Below are positions 1 to 4,970 of a stretch of 5,089 nt of DNA, piece after piece. Position numbers and translations under genes: made by a program. Positions within the stretch are counted from its first letter, which is position 1; every line of letters starts with the position of its first letter. Under the pieces are notes generated by a model that made no database searches, was not told where the DNA came from, and worked only from the letters and a program-made list of their open reading frames with translations. This stretch comes from an uncultured Atopobium sp. (GTDB taxonomy: Bacteria; Actinomycetota; Coriobacteriia; Coriobacteriales; Atopobiaceae), in the NCBI GenBank assembly GCA_916720465.1, contig CAKARF010000070.1:1-5089 (forward strand), given 5' to 3'.

Positions 1-388
1 CCAGCCAAAGCACCTCTGGTGCACAATGAGTTTGCTGCTCTTCTCGCTGTGAAATCCTTGCGCGTCCCGCAAGAGACAGAACAGAACGCTCTTCCAAAGA
101 CTGGTAAGGTCCAACAGTCATAGCAGCCTGTCCATTGCTCTCAAGCAAAATCATAAGAACGCCATCTGGAAACTCTTGTGACCCTTCTTTAAGCGTTCCC
201 TCAATATGCTGCTTAGCCCAAGCAATCAAGTGCGGAGAAACCTCTTTTTGCGCAACAGCTCGCTTGCTCAGCGCACGTAAGTGCCTGTTATCAAGAGGGA
301 GGACACCTCCAGATAATCTCCAGCGACAAACAAGTTCTGGATTATCAAGCTCAAACTTCTGAGCTGCTTCTAGCTCTTCCTGGTCCAC
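1..388 (-). CDS. Unrecognised protein, N-terminal 129 residues (gene runs off the left edge)
   Basis: I do not recognise this protein, so no function is given. The reading frame is open from a GTG codon at 388 to the window edge. It is the last codon before the edge of a clean frame: an in-frame TAG lies at 424-422, with no ATG between that stop and the GTG. A strong GGGGGAGGA ribosome binding site ends 4 nt upstream, which supports the GTG start. The visible protein is soluble in character. It starts with an acidic helix (VDQEELEAAQKFELD), then has a basic stretch around residues 35-48 (RHLRALSKRAVAQK), a helical WAKQHIEGTL segment (57-66) and a hydrophobic strand DGVLMILLES (75-84). No signal peptide or membrane segment is seen. 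It lies 52 bp downstream of purH on the same strand and may be co-transcribed with it. That the frame is coding is well supported; its role is open. Confidence 0.8.
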   Translation of the reverse strand, partial: MDQEELEAAQKFELDNPELVCRWRLSGGVLPLDNRHLRALSKRAVAQKEVSPHLIAWAKQHIEGTLKEGSQEFPDGVLMILLESNGQAAMTVGPYQSLEERSVLSLAGRARISQREEQQTHCAPEVLWL

Positions 389-392
389 AGTG

Positions 393-401
393 TCCTCCCC
401 C
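393..401 (-). promoter_or_regulatory. Ribosome binding site of the left-edge gene (fixes a GTG start)
   Basis: On the minus strand GGGGGAGGA lies 4 nt before GTG at 388. It is a near-complete match to the anti-Shine-Dalgarno sequence and is the reason for choosing a GTG start where no ATG is available. Confidence 0.7.
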
Positions 402-418
402 AACTTTTTTGAAATGAA

Positions 419-439
419 CTGCTAATCCCGAATTAGCAG
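419..439. other. 8-bp perfect hairpin between purH and the next gene
   Basis: CTGCTAAT (419-426) and ATTAGCAG (432-439) form a perfect 8-bp stem with a 5-nt loop (CCCGA on the plus strand). It begins 1 nt after the purH stop codon. On the minus strand the stem is followed by TTCATTTC rather than a clean T-run. It is therefore a weak terminator at best, and may instead be a processing or 3'-end-protecting hairpin that lets some transcripts continue into the downstream gene. Confidence 0.5.
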
Positions 440-440
440 A

Positions 441-2030
441 TTAGTGCCTAAAGTGACGCTTGCTTGTAAACACCATTGCAATGCCGTATTCATCACAAGC
501 AGCAATAGATTCATCATCTCTGACTGATCCGCCAGGCTGAATGATAGCCGTTACGCCATGAGCTGCTAGTGTGTCAACGTTATCTCGGAATGGGAAGAAG
601 GCATCAGATGCTGCCACAAGATTCTTTGAATCAATTCCCATGCGCTCACAAGCTGCCTCTGCACGCTCACACGCAAGAAGAGCGGCGTCAACACGATTAG
701 GCTGACCAGGTCCCATACCAATTCCAGCCTGATCTTTTGCAACCAAAATTGCATTTGACTTAACGGTCTTGCAAACTTTCCAAGCAAATACCAAATCGCT
801 CAGCTCTTCTGGAGTTGGTTGGCGCTTAGTAACAACCTCAAAGCTATCTGCAGCTTCGTCTGCGTGGTCAAGGTCTTGTACTAAAAGACCTCCGTCAACA
901 GTTCTCATCTCAAGCTCGCGGCTTCTATCGATGCCGCCCGTAGCCAATACGCGAAGATTTGTTCTCTTTGACAGGCGCTCAAGAGCCTCTTCTGTAAAGC
1001 TTGGTGCAATAAGAACCTCAACAAACTGCTTATTGATGTCTGCAAAGTGCTCAACAAACTCCAGCGGAACCTCTCTATTAACTGCAATAATTCCACCAAA
1101 CGCAGAGATTGGATCGCAAGCAAATGCTCGATCGTATGCCTCAACAACATTTTCTGCCGTAGCAGATCCACAAGGATTCTGGTGTTTCAAAATAATGACT
1201 GATGGGTCATCAAACTCACGAACAGCAGCCCAAGCTGCATCAGTATCAAGCAAATTGTTGTAAGACAAGGGCTTACCCTGAAGTTGCTGAGCGTTTGCCA
1301 GAGAGTGTGCAGGAGCTCCAGGCATCTTATAAAACGCTGCGGACTGCTGAGGATTTTCTCCGTAACGAAGATCTTGTTCTTTTGTTGCCTTTACCAGCAA
1401 AGTCTCTGGGAATTTACTCTGCTCTGCTTCAACAACATCAGAAAGGTATGCGGCAATAGCGCCATCGTATGCAGCCGTTGTCTTAAATACCTTCAAAGCC
1501 AGCTGCTGGCGAGAAGCCCTTGTAGTTGCACCGTCATGGACACGCATCTCATCAAGAACACGACCATAATCTGCTGGATCAACAACAACCGTAACAAAAT
1601 CGTTATTCTTTGCAGCAGAGCGGAGCATTGAAGGTCCGCCAATATCGATGTGCTCAATTGCATTTTCTAGTGTCACTGATGGGTCAGCTACGGTCTTTTC
1701 AAACTCGTAAAGGTTAACGCAGACCAGGTCAATCATGCCAATACCATTGTTCTCTGCATCTGCAACATGACCGGGATTATCTCTACGACATAAAAGGCCA
1801 CCATGGACGCGAGGATGCAATGTCTTAACGCGGCCGTCCATCATCTCTGGAAATCCGGTATAAGACTCAATAGGAACTACAGGCACACCAGCCTCTTCGA
1901 GGATTTTTGCGGTTCCACCTGTTGAAATTACCTCAACGCCAAACTCTTTAGTAAGCGTTTGTGCAAATTCAACAATACCTGTTTTGTCTGTTACCGAAAT
2001 TAGCGCACGTTTGATAGGGGCCTCAGCCAT
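441..2030 (-). CDS. purH: Bifunctional AICAR formyltransferase / IMP cyclohydrolase
   Basis: This cytoplasmic enzyme catalyses the last two steps of de novo purine synthesis: formyl transfer from 10-formyl-tetrahydrofolate to AICAR, then ring closure of FAICAR to IMP. The 529-residue length is normal for bacterial PurH. The N-terminal MGS-like cyclohydrolase domain (about 1-130) shows ALISVTDKTG (9-18), STGGTAKIL (36-44), GRVKTLHPRVHGGLL (66-80) and NLYEF (106-110). The formyltransferase domain shows RYGENPQQ (222-229), LSYNNLLDTDAAW (255-267), the catalytic Lys-His in KHQNPCG (282-288), DPISAFGGIIAVN (306-318), DAFFPFRDNVD (476-486), QPGGSVRDDE (498-507) and the typical C-terminal RHFRH. I chose ATG at 2030 because AAAGGAG precedes it by 5 nt; an in-frame ATG at 2069 would add 13 residues unlike the family and lacks a good binding site. 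Both catalytic halves look intact. It is divergent from the GNAT gene and is followed by the left-edge gene. Confidence 0.97.
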   Translation of the reverse strand: MAEAPIKRALISVTDKTGIVEFAQTLTKEFGVEVISTGGTAKILEEAGVPVVPIESYTGFPEMMDGRVKTLHPRVHGGLLCRRDNPGHVADAENNGIGMIDLVCVNLYEFEKTVADPSVTLENAIEHIDIGGPSMLRSAAKNNDFVTVVVDPADYGRVLDEMRVHDGATTRASRQQLALKVFKTTAAYDGAIAAYLSDVVEAEQSKFPETLLVKATKEQDLRYGENPQQSAAFYKMPGAPAHSLANAQQLQGKPLSYNNLLDTDAAWAAVREFDDPSVIILKHQNPCGSATAENVVEAYDRAFACDPISAFGGIIAVNREVPLEFVEHFADINKQFVEVLIAPSFTEEALERLSKRTNLRVLATGGIDRSRELEMRTVDGGLLVQDLDHADEAADSFEVVTKRQPTPEELSDLVFAWKVCKTVKSNAILVAKDQAGIGMGPGQPNRVDAALLACERAEAACERMGIDSKNLVAASDAFFPFRDNVDTLAAHGVTAIIQPGGSVRDDESIAACDEYGIAMVFTSKRHFRH

Positions 2031-2035
2031 TGCCG

Positions 2036-2042
2036 CTCCTTT
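2036..2042 (-). promoter_or_regulatory. Ribosome binding site deciding the purH start
   Basis: AAAGGAG on the minus strand lies 5 nt before ATG at 2030. It selects this start over the upstream in-frame ATG at 2069. Confidence 0.75.
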
Positions 2043-2056
2043 GTGTTCGACACTTG

Positions 2057-2083
2057 CTATCAGAAACATCTACAGCCTATCAG
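2057..2083. repeat. 7-bp direct repeat in the purH leader
   Basis: CTATCAG occurs at 2057-2063 and again at 2077-2083, exactly 20 bp apart, or about two helical turns. On the purH strand this reads CTGATAG twice, 27-53 bp upstream of the start codon. The spacing would suit a protein binding one DNA face, but a 7-bp repeat can arise by chance. A short inverted repeat, GTGT-TCG-ACAC (2043-2053), lies next to it, just before the ribosome binding site. Confidence 0.3.
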
Positions 2084-2105
2084 CTGCAAAACACTACGTA
2101 CTAGA

Positions 2106-2134
2106 TGTAAACAAACTTGAAACTATTCTATAAT
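2106..2134 (+). promoter_or_regulatory. Putative promoter of the GNAT-gluQ operon
   Basis: A perfect TATAAT -10 lies at 2129-2134 with a weak -35 (TGTAAA, 2106-2111) at 17-bp spacing. Transcription would start near 2141, giving a leader of about 30 nt before ATG at 2171. On the opposite strand TAGAAT (2130-2125) overlaps the same -10 and could serve purH, but no acceptable -35 is seen for it, so I do not call a purH promoter. Confidence 0.5.
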
Positions 2135-2170
2135 CTTCCGCTGTAAAACGCATGAAAGGCACTTATAACT

Positions 2171-2800
2171 ATGTCTACTGATTCTCCCATCATAATCCCC
2201 TTTGAAGACGCTGACTTGCCGGAACTTATATCAATCGTTGAACGTGTCTGGTACTTGGATGGCGATGAATCAAAAGATGAAAGTCGCTCACTTGCAACTA
2301 TTGATATCGCCTATTTTATTGGCGTTTCTACTCATCGCTTTGTAGCAAAGCAAGATGGTCAAATACTTGGTCTTATTTTCTGCTCAAACGGAGAAACTCC
2401 AGCAGATTTTGAAAAATGGCAGAAGTTAGAAAACGAAACAACAGCAAAAGCTAAGAAACTATTAAGTGAAGCTCGCTTTAAGGACTACGAGATCTTTGGT
2501 GATGTCGAATCCCATCTTGTTCATAACTATTGGAACACAAACACTAACAATGCCAAATGGGAAATTACTCTGTTCTGCGTTAACCCCGCTATAAAGAGCC
2601 AGGGTATTGGAGGCATGCTCTTCTCCTACATTCTGGACTTTATGAAAGAGCAAGGGGCTAAGCATTACTTCCTTGCAACAGATGATGACTGCGACATTAG
2701 TTTCTACCAACACAAGGGTCTTACCTGTAAAGATGAAGCTCCGATTAAAGCGGATGGACAAGACTTTGGCTTTGCCTATATCTATGCGGGAGATCTCTAA
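2171..2800 (+). CDS. GNAT-family N-acetyltransferase, substrate unknown
   Basis: This is probably a cytoplasmic acetyl-CoA-dependent N-acetyltransferase of 209 residues; the acceptor cannot be told from sequence. The strongest evidence is the C-terminal acetyl-CoA-binding core: a strand ending in FCVNPA (135-140), then KSQGIGGMLFSYIL (142-155), which fits the family's Q/R-x-x-G-x-G/A pyrophosphate loop. LATDDDCDISFYQHKGL (168-184) follows, where Asn/Asp-x-x-x-x-FY-x-x-x-G-F/L is the usual end of the fold. The N-terminal part (IIIPFEDADLPELISIVERVW, 7-27) fits the first strand and helix. A polar, charged stretch (about 75-125) separates the halves and is longer than in minimal GNATs; it probably shapes the substrate site. 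ATG at 2171 is preceded by a modest GAAAGG 11 nt upstream. It overlaps nothing and stops 2 bp before gluQ, so the two are almost certainly one transcript. Confidence 0.85.
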   Translation: MSTDSPIIIPFEDADLPELISIVERVWYLDGDESKDESRSLATIDIAYFIGVSTHRFVAKQDGQILGLIFCSNGETPADFEKWQKLENETTAKAKKLLSEARFKDYEIFGDVESHLVHNYWNTNTNNAKWEITLFCVNPAIKSQGIGGMLFSYILDFMKEQGAKHYFLATDDDCDISFYQHKGLTCKDEAPIKADGQDFGFAYIYAGDL

Positions 2801-2802
2801 GA

Positions 2803-3738
2803 ATGAGTTCTTGCGTTGGAAGATTTGCGCCCACACCTTCTGGAAGAATGCATCTGGGCAACGTTTTCTCAGCTCTTATGGCTTGGGCCAGCGTTCGTTC
2901 CCAAAATGGCAGCCTTATTCTTCGCATTGAAGACTTGGATATTCGTGCTCATAATCCTCAACACACCTCCCTCCTCCTTGATGATTTACAGTGGTTGGGA
3001 CTAACTTGGGACAAAGGTCCGTATTACCAAAGCAAGCGAACAGAGCTCTACCAAGAAGCTCTTTCAGATTTGAGGCAGCGGGGACTCTTGTATCCCTGCT
3101 TTTGCTCCCGAGCAGACTTACACGCTGCACAAGCTCCTCATGCAAGTGATGGCACGTATGTCTATGCAGGAACTTGCCGCAACCTCAGCCAATCTGAGCG
3201 TGAAGAGCTTTCAACCCATAAAATTCCAGCAACACGTATGCAAGTTCCTAATAAGATCTACACGTTTGAAGATAGGGTTTATGGTCCCACATCACAAAAC
3301 CTTGCTGAATCGTGCGGAGACTTTATTGTTCAGCGTGCAGATGGCGTCTTTGCCTATCAGCTTGCCGTAGTAGTAGACGATGCTGATATGGGCATAACTG
3401 AAGTGGTCAGAGGATCAGATCTTCTTTCCTCAACTCCTAGGCAACTTTATTTGCAAGACATGCTTGGTCTTTCTCATCCCATATACGCTCACCTCCCCTT
3501 ACTTGTTGCGCCTGATGGTAGACGACTTTCAAAACGCAATCATGATTTAGACCTTGGTGTCCTTAGATCCCAAGGAAAAACACCAGAAGAGATTCTTGGC
3601 TTTCTTGCTTATTGCGTTGGCCTCACAAAAGAGAATGAGCCTCTTTCTGCAGTACAAATTGCAAATCGTTTTGCTTGGGAGATACTTCGCGCTCACCGAA
3701 AAAACGTGGTTGTTGAGCATTTTTCACATGTTTTGTAA
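2803..3738 (+). CDS. gluQ: Glutamyl-Q tRNA(Asp) synthetase
   Basis: GluQ (GluQRS, formerly YadB) is a paralogue of the catalytic half of glutamyl-tRNA synthetase. It lacks the anticodon-binding domain, activates glutamate, and attaches it to the queuosine at position 34 of tRNA-Asp. The 311 residues fit that short form. Class I signatures are GRFAPTPSGRMHLGN (6-20), where HLGN is the HIGH-type motif, and RRLSKRNHD (240-248), the KMSKS-type loop. LRIEDLDIR (40-48) and FAYQLAVVVDDADMGITEVVRGSDLL (183-208) are family-typical. A zinc site of GluQ type is intact: Cys99, Cys101, Tyr121, Cys125. The C-terminus ends soon after the KMSKS loop, as expected, excluding a full GltX. ATG at 2803 lies 2 bp after the GNAT stop, suggesting translational coupling; GGGAG at 2788-2792 may serve as binding site. 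It implies that the host makes queuosine. tRNA-Ser follows with no terminator between. Confidence 0.93.
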   Translation: MSSCVGRFAPTPSGRMHLGNVFSALMAWASVRSQNGSLILRIEDLDIRAHNPQHTSLLLDDLQWLGLTWDKGPYYQSKRTELYQEALSDLRQRGLLYPCFCSRADLHAAQAPHASDGTYVYAGTCRNLSQSEREELSTHKIPATRMQVPNKIYTFEDRVYGPTSQNLAESCGDFIVQRADGVFAYQLAVVVDDADMGITEVVRGSDLLSSTPRQLYLQDMLGLSHPIYAHLPLLVAPDGRRLSKRNHDLDLGVLRSQGKTPEEILGFLAYCVGLTKENEPLSAVQIANRFAWEILRAHRKNVVVEHFSHVL

Positions 3739-3747
3739 AATGTCTTA

Positions 3748-3776
3748 TTGTGAGTGACGCCAGTTCGGGGTATCAT
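3748..3776 (+). promoter_or_regulatory. Putative promoter of tRNA-Ser
   Basis: TTGTGA (3748-3753, 4 of 6 to consensus) and TATCAT (3771-3776) are spaced by 17 bp. The expected start near 3783 leaves a leader of about 10 nt before the tRNA, a usual arrangement. It lies in the 55-bp gap after the gluQ stop. Confidence 0.55.
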
Positions 3777-3793
3777 TCTCAAGCACCCATTTT

Positions 3794-3884
3794 GGAGAGC
3801 TGACCGAGAGGCCGAAGGTGCTCGCCTGCTAAGCGAGTATGGGCCCCAAGCCCATCTGGGGTTCGAATCCCCAGCTCTCCGCCA
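3794..3884 (+). tRNA. tRNA-Ser(GCT)
   Basis: This type II tRNA folds completely. The acceptor stem is GGAGAGC (3794-3800) with GCTCTCC (3874-3880), followed by discriminator G3881 and encoded CCA (3882-3884). The anticodon stem CTCGC/GCGAG (3821-3825, 3833-3837) holds the loop CTGCTAA, giving anticodon GCT (3828-3830), which reads AGC and AGT serine codons. A long variable arm (TGGG...CCCA, about 3840-3854) is the seryl-tRNA hallmark, and the T arm has TTCGAAT between GGGG and CCCC. It can be transcribed from its own promoter and possibly by readthrough from gluQ. Confidence 0.97.
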
Positions 3885-3893
3885 GAATTTTCT

Positions 3894-3923
3894 GCTCGTT
3901 GCATCTCTGCAACGAGCTTTTTT
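3894..3923 (+). terminator. Rho-independent terminator after tRNA-Ser
   Basis: A perfect 10-bp stem, GCTCGTTGCA (3894-3903) with TGCAACGAGC (3908-3917), has a TCTC loop and is followed by six T and then CTTCT. It ends the tRNA-Ser transcript, and therefore any GNAT-gluQ readthrough as well. Confidence 0.93.
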
Positions 3924-3949
3924 CTTCTAAATATATTTAAATATGAAAA

Positions 3950-3978
3950 TTCAGTGAAAAAAAAATGAGTACTAAAAT
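3950..3978 (+). promoter_or_regulatory. Tentative promoter of the small membrane protein gene
   Basis: TAAAAT (3973-3978, 5 of 6 to the -10 consensus) has a weak TTCAGT (3950-3955) 17 bp upstream. The very AT-rich tract before it (about 3928-3962, including the 12-bp palindrome ATATTTAAATAT at 3933-3944) could act as an UP element. A promoter is needed here because a terminator ends at 3923, but the exact position is uncertain. Confidence 0.35.
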
Positions 3979-4014
3979 TTATTTAACGGTAATCTTTTGC
4001 GAAAAGGAGTTTTT

Positions 4015-4320
4015 ATGAACAACACAGTCAACGGTATTATGACGATTCTTGTTATGGTCGCAATCTATCAATTCGTAATTGCAAAACCAAAATACAGAGT
4101 TCGTTTGACTGATCCCATTACTTCTCGTTTTCAATATGTGCTGTCTATTGATGGAATTAATGACACATACCAATATACGGCTAGCTCAAAAGACGCTCTT
4201 GTTTTAAGAGAATTACCTCGTGCAGAAAAAATGCTTGCCGCTATGCCTGATCATACAAATGCGGTTATTGAGGTGAAACAAGGCTTTATTCCTTGGAAAC
4301 ATCTTAATCCAGAGGCATAA
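4015..4320 (+). CDS. Small single-pass membrane protein, function unknown
   Basis: I do not recognise this 101-residue protein. Residues 7-23 (GIMTILVMVAIYQFVIA) form one hydrophobic helix with no basic residue before it and KPKYRVR directly after. By the positive-inside rule this predicts an uncleaved anchor with the N-terminus outside and an approximately 75-residue soluble domain in the cytoplasm. That domain mixes strands (FQYVLSIDG, AVIEVKQGF) with a helix (LRELPRAEKMLAAM, 64-77). ATG at 4015 follows AAAAGGAG by 5 nt, an excellent binding site; an in-frame extension to 3997 has no ATG and would swallow that site. The gene stands alone between tRNA-Ser and tRNA-Arg on the same strand. No hairpin terminator is seen after its stop, so its transcript may run into tRNA-Arg and end at 4507. 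Confidence 0.82.
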   Translation: MNNTVNGIMTILVMVAIYQFVIAKPKYRVRLTDPITSRFQYVLSIDGINDTYQYTASSKDALVLRELPRAEKMLAAMPDHTNAVIEVKQGFIPWKHLNPEA

Positions 4321-4354
4321 CACTCATTTATCATTAAGTATTTTGATTTATGAC

Positions 4355-4383
4355 TTGCATTTTCAACCAGAAAGTGGCATCCT
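4355..4383 (+). promoter_or_regulatory. Tentative promoter of tRNA-Arg
   Basis: TTGCAT (4355-4360) lies 17 bp before CATCCT (4378-4383), placing a start near 4390 with a short leader. An alternative pair is TTTTCA (4360-4365) with TATCTA (4383-4388), also at 17 bp, but it would start at the tRNA itself. The sequence does not settle which is used. Confidence 0.3.
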
Positions 4384-4395
4384 ATCTACTTGCAC

Positions 4396-4472
4396 GCGGC
4401 GTTACCTCAGCTGGATAGAGGACCTGACTACGAATCAGGGCGTCATAGGTTCGAATCCTATACGCCGCACCA
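4396..4472 (+). tRNA. tRNA-Arg(ACG)
   Basis: This 77-nt cloverleaf is complete. The acceptor stem is GCGGCGT (4396-4402) with ACGCCGC (4462-4468), then discriminator A4469 and encoded CCA (4470-4472). The anticodon stem CCTGA/TCAGG (4423-4427, 4435-4439) encloses CTACGAA, giving anticodon ACG (4430-4432). From family knowledge, A34 is deaminated to inosine by TadA so that the tRNA reads CGT, CGC and CGA. The T loop is TTCGAAT. No attachment-site duplication of its 3' end is visible in the window. Confidence 0.97.
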
Positions 4473-4480
4473 CTTGAACT

Positions 4481-4507
4481 TAGGAGCTCCTTCGGGAGCT
4501 CTTTTTT
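4481..4507 (+). terminator. UUCG-loop terminator after tRNA-Arg
   Basis: GAGCTCC (4484-4490) pairs with GGAGCTC (4495-4501) around a TTCG loop closed by C-G, an exceptionally stable tetraloop, and six T follow (4502-4507). It ends the tRNA-Arg transcript. On the minus strand the hairpin lies just past the stop of the 4509-4829 gene but lacks a following T-run, so it would act there only as a 3'-end stabiliser or weak terminator. Confidence 0.9.
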
Positions 4508-4508
4508 A

Positions 4509-4829
4509 TTATCTACCTGGTCTTAAAGCTACTTCACCGGAAGAGTTTGCATACAAATACTGATAAGAAATACCGGCTTCATCAAGCTCATCCATTACCT
4601 CAGCCATGCATGTTTCCGCCATGATGACCTCCAGATACTCTTGTGGACTTAAATCTTTTAAACCCACTCTACCTTGGTCTGAAATCCACTTTCTTAAAGT
4701 TGCAAATTGCTCTGATGCAATATGGATCTCTGAATAAAACTCCTTGTGGCCGAATCCAATTTTTGCTGCACTACCCTGAACAAACTGCCTTAATACAATT
4801 TCTTTCTGTACCTCTACCAGACCTTTCAT
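4509..4829 (-). CDS. Small soluble protein of unknown function behind a palindromic operator
   Basis: I do not recognise this 106-residue protein. It has no signal peptide or membrane segment. The composition suggests mostly helix: residues 1-20 (VEVQKEIVLRQFVQG), about 38-52 (ASEQFATLRKWISDQG) and a long acidic helix 61-86 with two methionines and one cysteine (SPQEYLEVIMAETCMAEVMDELDEA, in parts). A short strand (ISYQYLYA, 87-94) and a basic tail RPGR follow. ATG at 4829 is preceded by AGAGGTG, whose AGAGG is 5 nt away. A GTG at 4835 with AAGGA 8 nt upstream would add two residues and is a real alternative. The gene converges with tRNA-Arg and lies downstream of serS, separated from it by a terminator, so it has its own promoter. 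That promoter is overlapped by a perfect 26-bp palindrome, which suggests strong repression. Confidence 0.8.
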   Translation of the reverse strand: MKGLVEVQKEIVLRQFVQGSAAKIGFGHKEFYSEIHIASEQFATLRKWISDQGRVGLKDLSPQEYLEVIMAETCMAEVMDELDEAGISYQYLYANSSGEVALRPGR

Positions 4830-4832
4830 AGC

Positions 4833-4839
4833 CACCTCT
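4833..4839 (-). promoter_or_regulatory. Ribosome binding site of the 106-residue unknown protein
   Basis: AGAGGTG on the minus strand, six of whose bases (GAGGTG) match the anti-Shine-Dalgarno complement, supports ATG at 4829. The same bases contain the alternative GTG start at 4835. Confidence 0.5.
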
Positions 4840-4858
4840 TTCTTCCTTTACTAATCTC

Positions 4859-4888
4859 AGTATAGCAAATTTATAGAACATATGTTCT
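4859..4888 (-). promoter_or_regulatory. Putative promoter of the 106-residue unknown protein
   Basis: TATACT (4864-4859, 5 of 6 to consensus) is the -10, with a poor -35 (AGAACA, 4888-4883) 18 bp upstream. Transcription would start near 4852, giving a leader of about 22 nt. The -35 and most of the spacer lie inside the palindrome at 4869-4894, so a bound protein would block RNA polymerase. Confidence 0.5.
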
Positions 4889-4894
4889 ATAAAT
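4869..4894. promoter_or_regulatory. Perfect 26-bp palindrome, probable operator (LexA/SOS-box-like)
   Basis: The two half-sites are ATTTATAGAACAT (4869-4881) and its exact reverse complement (4882-4894); the axis is between 4881 and 4882. The centre, AGAACATATGTTCT, matches the Gram-positive LexA box CGAAC-RNRY-GTTCG at every position except the outermost base on each side. The palindrome covers the -35 and spacer of the promoter reading leftward. A dimeric repressor site is the best reading; LexA is the leading candidate, and another dimeric repressor cannot be excluded. Confidence 0.65.
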
Positions 4895-4898
4895 CAGT

Positions 4899-4937
4899 AA
4901 AAGAAATGGTCTTCACAATTCACGAGAAGACCATTTC
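4899..4937 (-). terminator. Rho-independent terminator of serS
   Basis: A perfect 12-bp stem, GAAATGGTCTTC (4903-4914) with GAAGACCATTTC (4926-4937), has an 11-nt loop. On the minus strand it is followed by TTTTACT (4902-4896). It begins 33 nt past the serS stop and separates serS from the operator-controlled gene downstream. Confidence 0.75.
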
Positions 4938-4970
4938 AGAGATTGAATCAATTTTGATTAAAAAGAGAAA

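Noticed and set aside
135..362. 75-codon plus-strand open frame opposite the left-edge gene
   Set aside because: No ribosome binding site, and it is antisense to a minus-strand frame with a strong binding site and no stop.
769..1631. Several plus-strand open frames inside purH (769-1263, 1202-1459, 1284-1631)
   Set aside because: They are antisense to a fully conserved purH sequence and show no recognisable protein features.
2031..2069. Thirteen-residue N-terminal extension of PurH from ATG at 2069
   Set aside because: There is no good ribosome binding site before it, and the family normally begins just before the ALISVTDKTG segment; AAAGGAG clearly serves ATG at 2030.
2462..2927. Minus-strand frames antisense to the GNAT and gluQ genes
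   Set aside because: They are shadows of two genes supported by family motifs on the plus strand.
3933..3944. 12-bp palindrome ATATTTAAATAT as an operator
   Set aside because: It is pure A/T in an AT-rich tract, where such palindromes are expected by chance; it is mentioned only as a possible UP-element context.
3794..4472. Genomic island or integrated element between the two tRNA genes
   Set aside because: Only one small gene lies there, with no integrase and no direct repeat of either tRNA 3' end.
4944..4960. Near-palindrome AATCAA-TT-TTGATT next to the serS terminator
   Set aside because: It is short and AT-rich, and has no promoter nearby; chance is likely.
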